The notes beneath the pieces are model-generated. The model searched no databases. It saw only the letters and a program-made list of their open reading frames with translations, and was not told the origin of the DNA. This document shows, one piece after another, positions 23,803 through 32,970 of a DNA stretch of 42,871 bases; the stretch's first letter is position 1; every line of letters starts with the position of its first letter. Made by a program: the position numbers and the translations under genes. Origin of the DNA: Planctomycetota bacterium (GTDB taxonomy: Bacteria; Planctomycetota; UBA1135; GCA-002686595); the NCBI GenBank assembly GCA_020638835.1, contig JACKHV010000012.1, positions 1 to 42,871 on the forward strand, read 5' to 3'.

Positions 23803-26015
23803 TACGGGAGATCGAAGATGTCGACGAGCAGGAATCCGCGCTCGTCGAACGAGTCCCCTTCGGGCGTGAGACCATCCGGTCCGCGCACGGCGGGAACGTT
23901 GCCGCCGGGGGCGGCGGGCAGCAGCTGGTGCAGGAAGCCGAGTTCCGGGTGGAGCGTGCCGAGCTTCATCCACAGCTCGAAGGGTCGCTCCGAGAGCCGC
24001 GCGTCGAGGAGACCCTGCCACGGCAGGCTCGGGTCGAGGGCGTCCTGCGCGAGGATCAGCGGCCATCCCTCGCGGACGATCGTCCCCGGCGCCCATGTCG
24101 AACTCGGTGCGATTCCGTGTCCGAGCTGCCTCGTCCAACGCCAACGCGCGGACGCCTCGGGCTCGCCGAACTCCTCGAAGAGCATGTAGTTCTCGGTGAG
24201 CGGCGCCTCGGCGAGCCAGTGCCAAGTCAGCCAGTAGTGACCGTCACCGGGCAGTTCACGCAGCTCGACGCCCAGCAGCCGGAGTTGGTCGGGTGCGTGC
24301 TGGTCGGGTGCTTGGACGAGTCGTCGGCCTTCGCCGAGATCGTGGCGCTGTCGGTAGGCGTCGACGTCGGCGTTGGCGAGCTCCTCGAGCAGCACGGATC
24401 GACGCTCGGCACCCGGCTCGGGTCGCACGAACACCAGGATCGGCCCGACGTCGCGATACGTCTCGTGGTCGAAGAACATCCCCGCGACCTCGAACTCGCG
24501 CGCGAAGAGCGCGAACAGCTCGGGCCGCGGCATCAGCACGCCGAAGTGCGTGACGAAGGCGTCGACATCCGCGAGCGCCGCGAAGTCCGCGGCTCGCTCC
24601 GCCTCGTCGTAGCCCTCCCAGCCGTCGAGGTAGTGCGGCAGCTTGATCAGCTCCACGTCCTTCGAGTCGCGCAGGAAGACGGCCCAGTGCCACGCGCTCG
24701 CGGCGCGCAGGCCGCCTTCGCGTTCGGCGGCGAGCTCGTTCACGAGTTCCATCGCGTTCCAGTAGCCCGAGTAGCGCGCCGTCGTGTTGCCGCCGAGGCG
24801 CATCCAGCCGAGCACGGCGCCGGCGGCGACCAGCACGAGGCCGACGCGCACGCGCCACGCGCTCGCGCCCTCCGGCCCGACGATCAGCTTCCAACCGAGC
24901 GCAGCGAAGATCGCGATCAGCGGCAGCAGCGGCAGCCACAGACGGAAGTCCTGGCTGCCCTTGTAACCCATCAGGAGCGCGCAGAGTCCGAGCGCGAGGC
25001 CGGGGATCGCGACGCTCCAGCGCAGCTTGCGCGACGCTGCCGCGAGTCCGAGCAGGAAGCTCGCGAGGAAGGGCCAGACGAGGAACTCGTGGAGGTGCGT
25101 GAAGTAGAAGAAGCGCGACTGCATCTGTCGCACGTCCGCCGCGGTCGACATCTGGTGCGCGCCCTTCTCGTCCTCGAAGGTCGCGGCGGTGATCTCGTAG
25201 AGGTCGCGCGCGGCCTGCGTGAAGCCGAAGCTGTTCAGCACTCGCGCCGCGACGCCTCCGAAGTTCTGGCGGAAGTAGAGGAACAGGCTCTCGCCCCACG
25301 CGCCGTAGCACAGACGGTCGAGCAGGGCCGCCGCGAAGATGCCGATGCCGAGACCGCCGCAGAGCGCGAGGAAGGCGTAGCGGTGGCGCCAACGATCGCG
25401 CAGCAGCGCCGCGCCGACGAGCGCCGCGCTGACCAGAATCGTCTGGTACGCCATCAGGATCGACCCGCCGAGCCACATGCCCGCGCGCAGCGAGCGCCGC
25501 GCGTCACCCGCGACCGTCAGGTTCAACAGGGCGTGCCCGACGCAGACCGCCGCGGCGATACCTGACACCGGCGAGACGGCGAACTGCAGGAAGACCGGGT
25601 TGAAGCCGACGAAGCAACCCGCGAACAGGCCGGCACCGCGCCCCGCCGAGCGCGTCCCGAGAAAGATGCAGACGCGCACGAGCTCGAGGCCGATCAGCAT
25701 CTGCAGGACGCGCACCAGCCCGACGACGAACTGGAAGTCCTGCACGCCGAGCCAGTCGGCGACGAGGAAGATCGGCGCGAGCAGCGAGACGAAGCCGAAC
25801 GAGCGGATCGACGTCGAGTCGATCACTTCCTGTCCGCGCACGAGCGCCTGAGCGCGCTCCATGTACTCGACCGAGTCCGCGAGCTGGTAACCCGAGAGTC
25901 CCGCCCACGAAGTGAGCAGCAAGACGAGCGTCAGTCCGAGGACGAGGAGCGTCCCCTTCGGCGACGCGACGGGCTCGTGCGAAGACGGCGGGGCGAGGCT
26001 GGCAGTGGCTTGCAT
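23802..26015 (-). CDS. GT-C superfamily membrane glycosyltransferase-like protein (GT22/PIG-B-like region)
   Basis: 737 residues. The first membrane helix (~22-44) is followed by 'GYQLADSVEYMERAQAL', the place where GT-C enzymes keep acidic catalytic residues (Asp-x-x-Glu here). About ten more hydrophobic segments extend to residue ~410. 'YKGSQDFRLWLPLLPLIAIFAALG' resembles the 'HKEFRFLLPLLP' motif of GT22 mannosyltransferases (Alg9/PIG-B). The last ~320 residues are soluble and contain 'FVTHFGVLMPRPELF' and aromatic-rich strands. A polyprenyl-phosphate-mannose donor, such as the product of the synthase at 8685, would fit. The assignment to a named family is tentative. Confidence 0.7.
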   Translation of the reverse strand: MQATASLAPPSSHEPVASPKGTLLVLGLTLVLLLTSWAGLSGYQLADSVEYMERAQALVRGQEVIDSTSIRSFGFVSLLAPIFLVADWLGVQDFQFVVGLVRVLQMLIGLELVRVCIFLGTRSAGRGAGLFAGCFVGFNPVFLQFAVSPVSGIAAAVCVGHALLNLTVAGDARRSLRAGMWLGGSILMAYQTILVSAALVGAALLRDRWRHRYAFLALCGGLGIGIFAAALLDRLCYGAWGESLFLYFRQNFGGVAARVLNSFGFTQAARDLYEITAATFEDEKGAHQMSTAADVRQMQSRFFYFTHLHEFLVWPFLASFLLGLAAASRKLRWSVAIPGLALGLCALLMGYKGSQDFRLWLPLLPLIAIFAALGWKLIVGPEGASAWRVRVGLVLVAAGAVLGWMRLGGNTTARYSGYWNAMELVNELAAEREGGLRAASAWHWAVFLRDSKDVELIKLPHYLDGWEGYDEAERAADFAALADVDAFVTHFGVLMPRPELFALFAREFEVAGMFFDHETYRDVGPILVFVRPEPGAERRSVLLEELANADVDAYRQRHDLGEGRRLVQAPDQHAPDQLRLLGVELRELPGDGHYWLTWHWLAEAPLTENYMLFEEFGEPEASARWRWTRQLGHGIAPSSTWAPGTIVREGWPLILAQDALDPSLPWQGLLDARLSERPFELWMKLGTLHPELGFLHQLLPAAPGGNVPAVRGPDGLTPEGDSFDERGFLLVDIFDLP

Positions 26016-26025
26016 GTCGAGACCC

Positions 26026-26041
26026 GACGCGCAGGCGCGTC
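26026..26041. terminator. Small hairpin upstream of the membrane glycosyltransferase gene
   Basis: A 6-bp perfect stem (gacgcg 26026-26031, cgcgtc 26036-26041) with a 4-nt loop in the 70-bp gap between two minus-strand genes. It could terminate the upstream gene (26086-28476). Weak evidence. Confidence 0.25.
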
Positions 26042-26085
26042 ACGGGCGTCGTCAGAAGGTACCGCCTCGCCGCGGCGCCCGCCGA

Positions 26086-28476
26086 TCACAATTCGTCGAA
26101 GGCGGGGCCGACGACCGTCACGAAGACGTCCGATCCGAGTCCGCGGCTGCGGTCCGCCCACGCCGCGACGAAGCCCTGACCGAGAGGCGCGGCGACGGGT
26201 CCGGTGCGACCCATGGTGAACGCCATGTCCATTCCGTTCAGCGTGACCGCCGCGCCCATGTGCACGCCGTCCTTCTGCACGCGCCGCGCGTGGATCTGGT
26301 CCCAGCTCGAGATGTCGTCCTCCCAGACGACGACCCAGTCGCCGCTCGCGAGGCGCATGCAGACGGAGGTGTCCTGCTCGCTGTAGGTCGGACTGATCGC
26401 GAGCGGGCGGTCGACCGGCTTCGACTTGCCGTCGAAGAGCCGCGCGGCGACGTCGCGTGCGCGCGAGTCGAACGCCGTCCACGAGAGGAAGAAGCCGTTC
26501 CCCTGCGCGGGCGCCGCGGCCGCTTGCAGGTCGCCGCCGCGCCCGGAGCGGTCGAAGCCGATGACGCCGCCTTGCGGCTGCAGCTCCGCCGAAAGACGAC
26601 GCGCGCAGAGCACGCGATTCTTGCCGTCGGCGCGGTCCCAGGTCGCGAGCCACGTCCCGTCGTCGAGCCGCACGATGCGCGCGTCGTCGATGCCGATCTC
26701 GGCCGGCCCGCTGACCTGCACGCGCGGACCAGCAGGTGCACCGGCTGCGCTCAGCGCCTGGACGAACAACGGCCCGTCCTTCTCGCGCGCGAGCAACGCG
26801 TAGCCGTCGACGCCCGCCGCGAGGAACACACCGAGCTCGAGGCTGCCGAGCTCGAGCGCCTCGCCGGCGGCGGCCCCTTCCGGCGTGAGCGGACGAGCAC
26901 GCAAACGATCGTCCGCGACGCGCTTCCACAGCACGAGCGAGCGGCCGTCGGCGAGCATCGCGACCTCGGGTTCCTCCTCGCCGCGCGACCAGTCGTCGCC
27001 GACCGGCACCGGCGCGTCGTCGCCGTCGAAGGCGCACGCTTTTCCGCGTTCACGGCTGACGATGCGCCGCATCCAGAGTCGCGGCGTACCGCTGCGCTCG
27101 TCGCGCCAGACGAGCAACGCGCGGCGACCGTTCGAGCCGAGCGCGGGTTGGCTCTGTCCGGCGCTGCCGACGTCGGTGTTCCAGCGCTGCGCCGGCTGCG
27201 GATCGGGCAGGCCGCCCGCGGGCCCCGGCTGCAGCAAGCAGTAGTACACGTCGCGGTCGCCGGTGCGTTCGTCGGTCCACGCGACGAGCAGGCGGTCTCC
27301 GTTCGGCCCTTCGGCGGCGATGTGCGCGTTCAGCGCGCCGGGTTCCGCGAGCGGGTGCCACTCGCGTCCGTCGCCCTCACCGTTGGCGCCGAGGAACATC
27401 ACGCGGACCGGATGCTTGTCGCGCACGCTCGTCGCGCAGACGGCGACGCCGTACTTCCACGTGCAGAGCTCGATGCTGGTCCAGCGCCCTTCCTTCGTCG
27501 TGCGGTCGATGAGGCGGCCGGGGAGCGCGCGGTCCTCGCGGTCGCCGACGCCGCGCTCGTCGAGATGCCGCAGCACCGCTTCGCCGGACTTCGGCTGCAC
27601 GAGCAGCCACCAACCGCCCGTCGGGTCGTGCGCGACGTCGAGCAGTCGCCCGGTTCCCGCGGCTTCGCGCACCGCGCGTTTGCCCGGCGCTCCGATCCAG
27701 ACGCGCAAGCCGTCCGCCGTGGGCCAAGCGACGAGTGCGTGTCCTGCGCCGTCCGCGCTGGTGCGCAACGAACCCGTCGGCGACGCGCCGCGCGGATCGA
27801 GGTCCGTGACTTGGCCGACGGGTCGGCGTTCCGCGTCGAAGTGCTGTGCGAGCACCGCGTCCGCTTGCGTCCACGCGACGATGCACGCGCCGTCGCCGAG
27901 CGCCGCGACGCGTGGTTCGGCGCCGCGCTCTCCGCGCCCGCCGCGGTCGCCGCTGCCGACGCGCGCCTTGGGGTCGATGTCCTCCGCCGCGGGCGCTTCG
28001 CCGAACTCCATCGGCGCGGCGGGGAAGCCCGGCGCGCTCCCGAAGCGCCGCACTTGGATCGGGAGCTTCGACACGATCCCCGAGCGCCAGCAGACCATGC
28101 CCTCGAGTCCGTCGGTGAAGGCGAGGTCGGGTTGCAGCTGGCGCGCGGTCCCCATGCTCGGATAGAGCGGCACCTCTTCGCCGCGCACCGCGCCGTCCTT
28201 GCCGACGAGTCCCAGGTAGAGCCCGAGGTTTCCCTGGCGCGTGTCCATCCAGATCGCGCCGAAGCCGCCCTCCGGCGCGCCGTCGAGCGCGAGCAGCATC
28301 TGCTCACAAGACCCGGTCGCGTCCTGGTGAACGGGTTGCGGCTCCAGCAAGCGATTGCGCGACTCGGGAGCGCGTTCCTTGAAGGTCCCGGTCTCGACGC
28401 CGCGACGCTCGGGGAGCGTGCCGGCTTGGAGCAAGCCCAGCGCGCAGACGATCAGCGAGAGTGAGGTGAACTGCAT
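26086..28476 (-). CDS. Large secreted beta-propeller-like protein
   Basis: 796 residues with an N-terminal signal ('MQFTSLSLIVCALGLLQA'). The mature chain is built of short beta-rich repeats of the type 'W-x-D-x-R-x-G...' or related: 'AIWMDTRQGNLGLYLG', 'VAWTDERTGDRDVYYC', 'LVWRDERSGTPRLWMRR', 'FLSWTAFDSRARDVAARL' and 'VVWEDDISSWDQIHARR'. Such repeats occur in sialidase-like or BNR-like propellers. I see no set of catalytic residues of a sialidase. It is probably exported and may bind surface polymers or other proteins. It has no lipobox cysteine after the signal. It heads a run of minus-strand genes with gaps of 70-83 bp. Confidence 0.72.
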   Translation of the reverse strand: MQFTSLSLIVCALGLLQAGTLPERRGVETGTFKERAPESRNRLLEPQPVHQDATGSCEQMLLALDGAPEGGFGAIWMDTRQGNLGLYLGLVGKDGAVRGEEVPLYPSMGTARQLQPDLAFTDGLEGMVCWRSGIVSKLPIQVRRFGSAPGFPAAPMEFGEAPAAEDIDPKARVGSGDRGGRGERGAEPRVAALGDGACIVAWTQADAVLAQHFDAERRPVGQVTDLDPRGASPTGSLRTSADGAGHALVAWPTADGLRVWIGAPGKRAVREAAGTGRLLDVAHDPTGGWWLLVQPKSGEAVLRHLDERGVGDREDRALPGRLIDRTTKEGRWTSIELCTWKYGVAVCATSVRDKHPVRVMFLGANGEGDGREWHPLAEPGALNAHIAAEGPNGDRLLVAWTDERTGDRDVYYCLLQPGPAGGLPDPQPAQRWNTDVGSAGQSQPALGSNGRRALLVWRDERSGTPRLWMRRIVSRERGKACAFDGDDAPVPVGDDWSRGEEEPEVAMLADGRSLVLWKRVADDRLRARPLTPEGAAAGEALELGSLELGVFLAAGVDGYALLAREKDGPLFVQALSAAGAPAGPRVQVSGPAEIGIDDARIVRLDDGTWLATWDRADGKNRVLCARRLSAELQPQGGVIGFDRSGRGGDLQAAAAPAQGNGFFLSWTAFDSRARDVAARLFDGKSKPVDRPLAISPTYSEQDTSVCMRLASGDWVVVWEDDISSWDQIHARRVQKDGVHMGAAVTLNGMDMAFTMGRTGPVAAPLGQGFVAAWADRSRGLGSDVFVTVVGPAFDEL

Positions 28477-28559
28477 GGCGGTGCGTCGAACGGTGCGAGG
28501 TGGTTCGGGCTTCGGTGGAAACGGGATTCCTCGCGCGCGTCCGACGCTTCACGCGCCGA

Positions 28560-30347
28560 TCACCGGAGCTCGGACTCCCACAGGTGTCGCGGCGTCGAGT
28601 CCAAGTCCTGCGACCCGTCATTGACCCCGCGGGTTGCCATACCCGCCAGGAAGTGGAACGCATCGGGGAATCCGTTCAAGACATCGTGCGTGAAGTTGCC
28701 GTACGCGACGTAGGACCAGTAGGGCGTGAGCTGATCCTCGTCCGCGGAGTTGTTGCGGTCGAACACCGTGTCGCGCGGCTCTCCGCGGCGCAGCTCGAAG
28801 TAGGCGGGAGGCGCCTGCGTGAGGAAATCCGCGCTGGCCTCGCCGAGGTCCTGCAGGCCGCCGAACTCGAGGAACTCGTAGGTCACGAGCTGTTGGTGGA
28901 AGGCCTGCGTGAACGGGGGGCGCAAGGGCTTGGTGAGGCCGCCGCCGGCGAGCGCGACCCAGTCCGGGTTGGAGGGCGCGCTCGTCACGCCGTACTCGTC
29001 CGCGAGCTTCCGAGCGAAGCGCCGCATCGCTTCCTCGTGAGGCCGCAGCCGTTCTGGGGGTACGTGACCGCGACACCAGCGCAAGAGACGCAGCGAATGC
29101 GCGAGGCCGCGGTCTCCACCGCTCGACAACGGGCCATCCGCGACCTCGAGCTTCTTCCAGAGCGGGAAGAGCAGCGGGTTGTCCTGCGTCGCGCCCGGGT
29201 GGAGGCGCGGAGTCCCGTTCGGATTCAGGCCGACGACGCGCGTCAGGCTGTTCGCCATCTTGAAGTCCTGCAGGACGGCCTTCAGGCAGTCGACGGCGAA
29301 GCAGTCCCACCGCGCGAGGGCGGCGGCGCCGCTGGTCCCGCGGCTCAGGTGCGTCAGGTCGGGGAATTGGTAGAGCTTCAGTTCCGCCGCGTAGCTGCAC
29401 CAACCGTCGACGCTGTACTGGAACTCCGGCGGCTGGTGCAGCTCGGTCCGTCCCATCCAGTACGGCACCTCGAGCACGAGCGGTTCGAAGTCATCGTCGA
29501 GCATCCAGATCGGTCGCTGGAACTCGAGCAGCATCTCCGCCTCGCGGTTGCGCCGCCCTTCCGGACAAGTCAGCCAGTCGTCCGGACCGCCGTGGAAGGG
29601 CGCGATGCCCCAGCCGCCGTGCGAGTCCTCGAAGCCGCGGTTCTTCCAGAAGAAGACGTAGGGGCCGAGGTCGACCGGCTGGAGGCCGAGGTCGACCATC
29701 GGGAAGGCCGTGCGCCACGCGGTGTCCAGAGTCGCTCCCTGCGGCGCCCAGTCAGGGACCGGCGGGTCGCCGTCGAGGTACGTCCAGTTGCGCAGAACCG
29801 CTTCGTCCGGTCCGACCGACGTGCGCCGGATCAAGGCGCCGCGCGGGACGATCACGTGCTGCCCTTCGATGTCCGCCAGCACGCGCGTGCCGACGTGCAC
29901 CTTGTACGTGCGGAAGTAGCGCGGTCCCGCGTAGGCGAAGCCGTTGATCGCGGCGACGGTGACGCGCGTCGCGTCGACGCCTTCTTGCTGCTCGAACCAA
30001 GCGATGAACGCGACGTTGTTGATGCGTTCAGTGAGCCGTGCGTGACGACGCTCACCGTCGACGATCCACTCGTCGTTGACGATCAAGCGTTCGACTGCGG
30101 GCTCGAACGCGGAGCGCGACTGCCACTCGATCTCGACCGGCGGCGCCTCGGGCCACGTGCCTTGCGCGCCGAAGGCCGCGGAACTGAACAGCAGGATCGA
30201 ACCGACCGCGCTGCACAAGAGTCGCAACGCGGTCGCAGAAGGCTCGAGCACACGGCGATGCCGTGTGGCTACAGGCAGGTCGCGTGCTCCGCGGGCGGAC
30301 ACGGAGCCGCAGGCGCCGGGGGGGGCGCCGAGGGGGTGCTCATCCAT
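28560..30347 (-). CDS. Exported protein of unknown function
   Basis: 595 residues from the ATG at 30347. The hydrophobic signal 'LLCSAVGSILLFSSAAFGAQG' lies unusually far in (~44-64). A GTG at 30251 would give a normal signal peptide, but a -10-like TAAGCT (30359 to 30354) ending 6 nt before the ATG favours the longer form with a leaderless mRNA. The mature protein is rich in Trp, Tyr and Phe, with no known domain; it starts with a beta-rich part ('INGFAYAGPRYFRTYKVHVG') and ends in a helical part. Segments such as 'HGGWGIAPFHGGPDDWLTCPEG' look conserved in style but I cannot place them. Two short hairpins (30250-30266; 30286-30307) lie between the two possible starts. Confidence 0.7.
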   Translation of the reverse strand: MDEHPLGAPPGACGSVSARGARDLPVATRHRRVLEPSATALRLLCSAVGSILLFSSAAFGAQGTWPEAPPVEIEWQSRSAFEPAVERLIVNDEWIVDGERRHARLTERINNVAFIAWFEQQEGVDATRVTVAAINGFAYAGPRYFRTYKVHVGTRVLADIEGQHVIVPRGALIRRTSVGPDEAVLRNWTYLDGDPPVPDWAPQGATLDTAWRTAFPMVDLGLQPVDLGPYVFFWKNRGFEDSHGGWGIAPFHGGPDDWLTCPEGRRNREAEMLLEFQRPIWMLDDDFEPLVLEVPYWMGRTELHQPPEFQYSVDGWCSYAAELKLYQFPDLTHLSRGTSGAAALARWDCFAVDCLKAVLQDFKMANSLTRVVGLNPNGTPRLHPGATQDNPLLFPLWKKLEVADGPLSSGGDRGLAHSLRLLRWCRGHVPPERLRPHEEAMRRFARKLADEYGVTSAPSNPDWVALAGGGLTKPLRPPFTQAFHQQLVTYEFLEFGGLQDLGEASADFLTQAPPAYFELRRGEPRDTVFDRNNSADEDQLTPYWSYVAYGNFTHDVLNGFPDAFHFLAGMATRGVNDGSQDLDSTPRHLWESELR

Positions 30348-30394
30348 GCCGACAGCTTACGGAGCGGAATTGCCCGTGGAATCGGGCGATTCAG

Positions 30395-32959
30395 CTAGTT
30401 TCGTAAGAGTCGCCAGAGCTCCTGCCAGCCGACGAGGGGCGCGCCGGCGGCGTGGTTGGCCGCCGCGATCGCGAAGGCCTCGGTCCACAGCTCGCGGAAG
30501 CAGCGGCGCGCGTCGGCAGCGCTGTAGCGCGGGTCGTAGACGTGCGCGGGTTCGCTCGTCAGGCCGTTCACCTCGAGCAGCTTGAAGTCGCGCCCCTCGC
30601 GCAGGGCCTCCTCGGAGTCCGCCCGCAGGTCGTAGCGACCGTAGTGGAAGCCCGCGTAGCCCTTGGAGATGCGGTCCATGCGCTCTTCCAGCGCGTCGGT
30701 CCGCAGGTCGCTGCCGTCGAGGAAGATCGAGCCGCGACAGTGCGTTCCGAGGTCCACGATCTGGACGCGCTCGCCGGCCGCGGGAACCTCGAGCCAACGC
30801 GCCGCGTTCGACGCGAGGTAGTGCTCGTAGAGGCAGACCGCGCGGTCGTCGTCGAGCACCAGCCGCTCGAGCGTGCGCTCGCCGTCGCCGACGAGCACGG
30901 GCATCTCCTTGCGCGTGATCGAGACGACGCGGAAGCGGTCGTCGCCCGGACGCCGCAGGACGAAGACGCCGAACTCCCGGCCGCGGACGTACTCCTGCAG
31001 GATCTGATCGCGGTCGCGCGCCTCGAGTTCGCGCACCAGCTCGGACTCGTCGCGCAGCACGCAGACGTCGGTGCCGCGCTCGCCGACGTCCGGCTTGATC
31101 ACCAGCGGGTAGTCGACGCGCTCCTCCGCCAGGAAGCGGCGTGCGGCGTCGCGTCGCTCGGCGAGGGAGCCCGAGGCGGGCAGCAACACGTGGCGCGCGG
31201 TGAAGCCGTCGGCGCGACCGAGGCCGTCGAGGATCTGCGACTTGCGCTCGCCGAGCACGCCGCCCGCCGGCATCGCCGGATTCACCGCCGAGATCAAGCG
31301 CACGCTCCGGTAGCGCCACATCAGTCGCGCGACGTGCAGTACGATCGGAGGATAGAAGAACCAACGCGGCCAGAACTCCCACTCACGCCAGCGCCGGACT
31401 CGCGCGCCCATCAGGCGTCGTCCGCGGTGGCTGAAGAGCGGCAGCAGCAAGCGCTCGAGCGCGAAGATGCCGACGAGCAGCGCGACGAAGGCGTAGGGCG
31501 CGGATCCGCCGAGACGATCCGCGATCTCTTCCAGGCTCCCGCCCATCCACGCCGCGAGGCCGACGAGGATCGGCGTCCAGAGTGCGCAGGCGACGGTGAA
31601 GGCGAACAGGAAACGCGGAAAGCTCGCGCGCACGACGCCGGCCGCGACGTAGGTCGGCAGACGCAACCCGGGCAGGAAGCGCGAGAGGAACACGACGCGC
31701 ACGCCGCGCTTCTCGAACCAGCTCGCACCCCGCTCGACGGACGACTTGCTGACGAACCAGCGCAGCGGCGCGCGCTCCAGCGCCGGCCGACCGAAGGCGC
31801 GGCCCGCGGCGTAGAGCAGGACGTCGCCGACGAGGATGCCGACGAAGCACGCGATCGTCGCGGGCAGGAACTCGAGGCGTCCTCCGGCGACGAGCAGTCC
31901 CGCGGCGATGCACGTCAGGTCTTCGCTGACCAGCGTCGCCAGCGCGAGCAGTCCGAGCAGCAGGACGAGGCGCATGCCTTCGAAGGGCGGCGCGTCCGCG
32001 GGATTCCACGGCTCGAGCGAGCGCGCGAGGCGTTCGGGATCGGCGTCCGCGCGCGAGGGCGCGGTGCCGGCCTCGACGTCGTCCAGGAAGTCCTCGAGCG
32101 AGGAGGCCACGTCGTCGGCCTGCAGGAAGGGCAGGAAGTGCGTCGCGTCGATCCACGCGGCGCGCGCTTGCGGGAGCAGGCGCAAGTGCTCTTGCGCCGC
32201 TTCCGGCGGCACGAGGAAGTCGCGCGTGCCGTGGATCACGAGCGCCGGTCCGTTCCACGCGAGCAAGTCGTCGCGCAGCGGTCGCTGGTCGGACTCGTGG
32301 AACTGCCGCGCGTAGCTCTCGCCGAGCATCGAGCGGTCGAGTGCACCGAAGTGCGGCGTGAGCCAGCGCGCCGCGCGCAGCAACCAGAGCTGCGCCGCGT
32401 GCACGACGTGGTTCAGCTCGTACGAGCCGAACAGCTCGAGTTCCTGCACGCCGATCGACGAGAGCAGCGTGAGCGACGCGACCTGATCGGGTCGCAGCGC
32501 CGCGAGCCGGATCGCCACGCCGCCGCCCATCGAGAAGCCGACGACGTGGGCGCGCTCGACACCGTTCACGTCCATCCACGCGCCGATCGTGCGCGCTTGC
32601 GCGTCGATCGAGAGGTCGGGCCAGTCTCCGCGCGACCCGCCGAAGCCGGGCAGGTCGAAGATGTACATCTTGCGCTCGGTGACGAGCTCGCCGGCGACCT
32701 TGCGCAGGTCCTTCTCGTTGCCCGGGCTGCCGTGCAGGAACAGCACGGGGATGCCGTCCGTGCCGCGGAACTCTTGCCACGCGAGGTGCTGCGTCGCGCC
32801 CGTCGGTTCGCCGTGGTCGAAGACCGGTACCGGACCGCCTTCGAGACTGGGATCGATCGCGACGGACGGGCGCAGGAAGCGCACGAGCGTGCTGAGCGCG
32901 AGCAGCAGCGCGTAGGCGATCAGCAGCCAACGGCCGCCTTTGCGGATGCCCGCGGCCAA
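30395..32959 (-). CDS. Three-domain fusion: alpha/beta-hydrolase, DedA/VTT membrane domain, ATP-grasp ligase
   Basis: 854 residues from a TTG at 32959, the first usual start codon after the in-frame stop at 33017-33019; the next Met comes after the first membrane helix. Domain 1 (~40-295) follows a membrane helix (11-30), so it should face the periplasm. It has 'LFLHGSPGN', nucleophile Ser143 in 'GFSMGGG', Asp247 in 'GTRDFLVPP' and His274 in 'DATHFLPF'. Domain 2 (~330-505) is a DedA/VTT (SNARE-associated) membrane domain with the hallmark 'FLSRFLPGLRLPTYVAAG' (424-441). Domain 3 (~550-850) is an ATP-grasp fold: Lys622 in 'YPLVIKPDVGERGTDV', Glu656 in 'LQEYVRGREFG', Asp777 in 'GRYDLR', and Glu796/Asn798 in 'LLEVNGLTSEP'. 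DedA proteins translocate lipids, and ATP-grasp enzymes ligate carboxylates to amines or similar groups. It ends an operon with ornithine-lipid genes, so processing of an aminoacyl lipid is a reasonable guess. Confidence 0.85.
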   Translation of the reverse strand: MAAGIRKGGRWLLIAYALLLALSTLVRFLRPSVAIDPSLEGGPVPVFDHGEPTGATQHLAWQEFRGTDGIPVLFLHGSPGNEKDLRKVAGELVTERKMYIFDLPGFGGSRGDWPDLSIDAQARTIGAWMDVNGVERAHVVGFSMGGGVAIRLAALRPDQVASLTLLSSIGVQELELFGSYELNHVVHAAQLWLLRAARWLTPHFGALDRSMLGESYARQFHESDQRPLRDDLLAWNGPALVIHGTRDFLVPPEAAQEHLRLLPQARAAWIDATHFLPFLQADDVASSLEDFLDDVEAGTAPSRADADPERLARSLEPWNPADAPPFEGMRLVLLLGLLALATLVSEDLTCIAAGLLVAGGRLEFLPATIACFVGILVGDVLLYAAGRAFGRPALERAPLRWFVSKSSVERGASWFEKRGVRVVFLSRFLPGLRLPTYVAAGVVRASFPRFLFAFTVACALWTPILVGLAAWMGGSLEEIADRLGGSAPYAFVALLVGIFALERLLLPLFSHRGRRLMGARVRRWREWEFWPRWFFYPPIVLHVARLMWRYRSVRLISAVNPAMPAGGVLGERKSQILDGLGRADGFTARHVLLPASGSLAERRDAARRFLAEERVDYPLVIKPDVGERGTDVCVLRDESELVRELEARDRDQILQEYVRGREFGVFVLRRPGDDRFRVVSITRKEMPVLVGDGERTLERLVLDDDRAVCLYEHYLASNAARWLEVPAAGERVQIVDLGTHCRGSIFLDGSDLRTDALEERMDRISKGYAGFHYGRYDLRADSEEALREGRDFKLLEVNGLTSEPAHVYDPRYSAADARRCFRELWTEAFAIAAANHAAGAPLVGWQELWRLLRN

Positions 32960-32970
32960 CTCGTTCGCGG

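Noticed and set aside
25912..28464. An 850-codon plus-strand open frame.
   Set aside because: Antisense to the propeller-like gene. Low-complexity Arg/Ala/Val composition, no signal peptide or motif.
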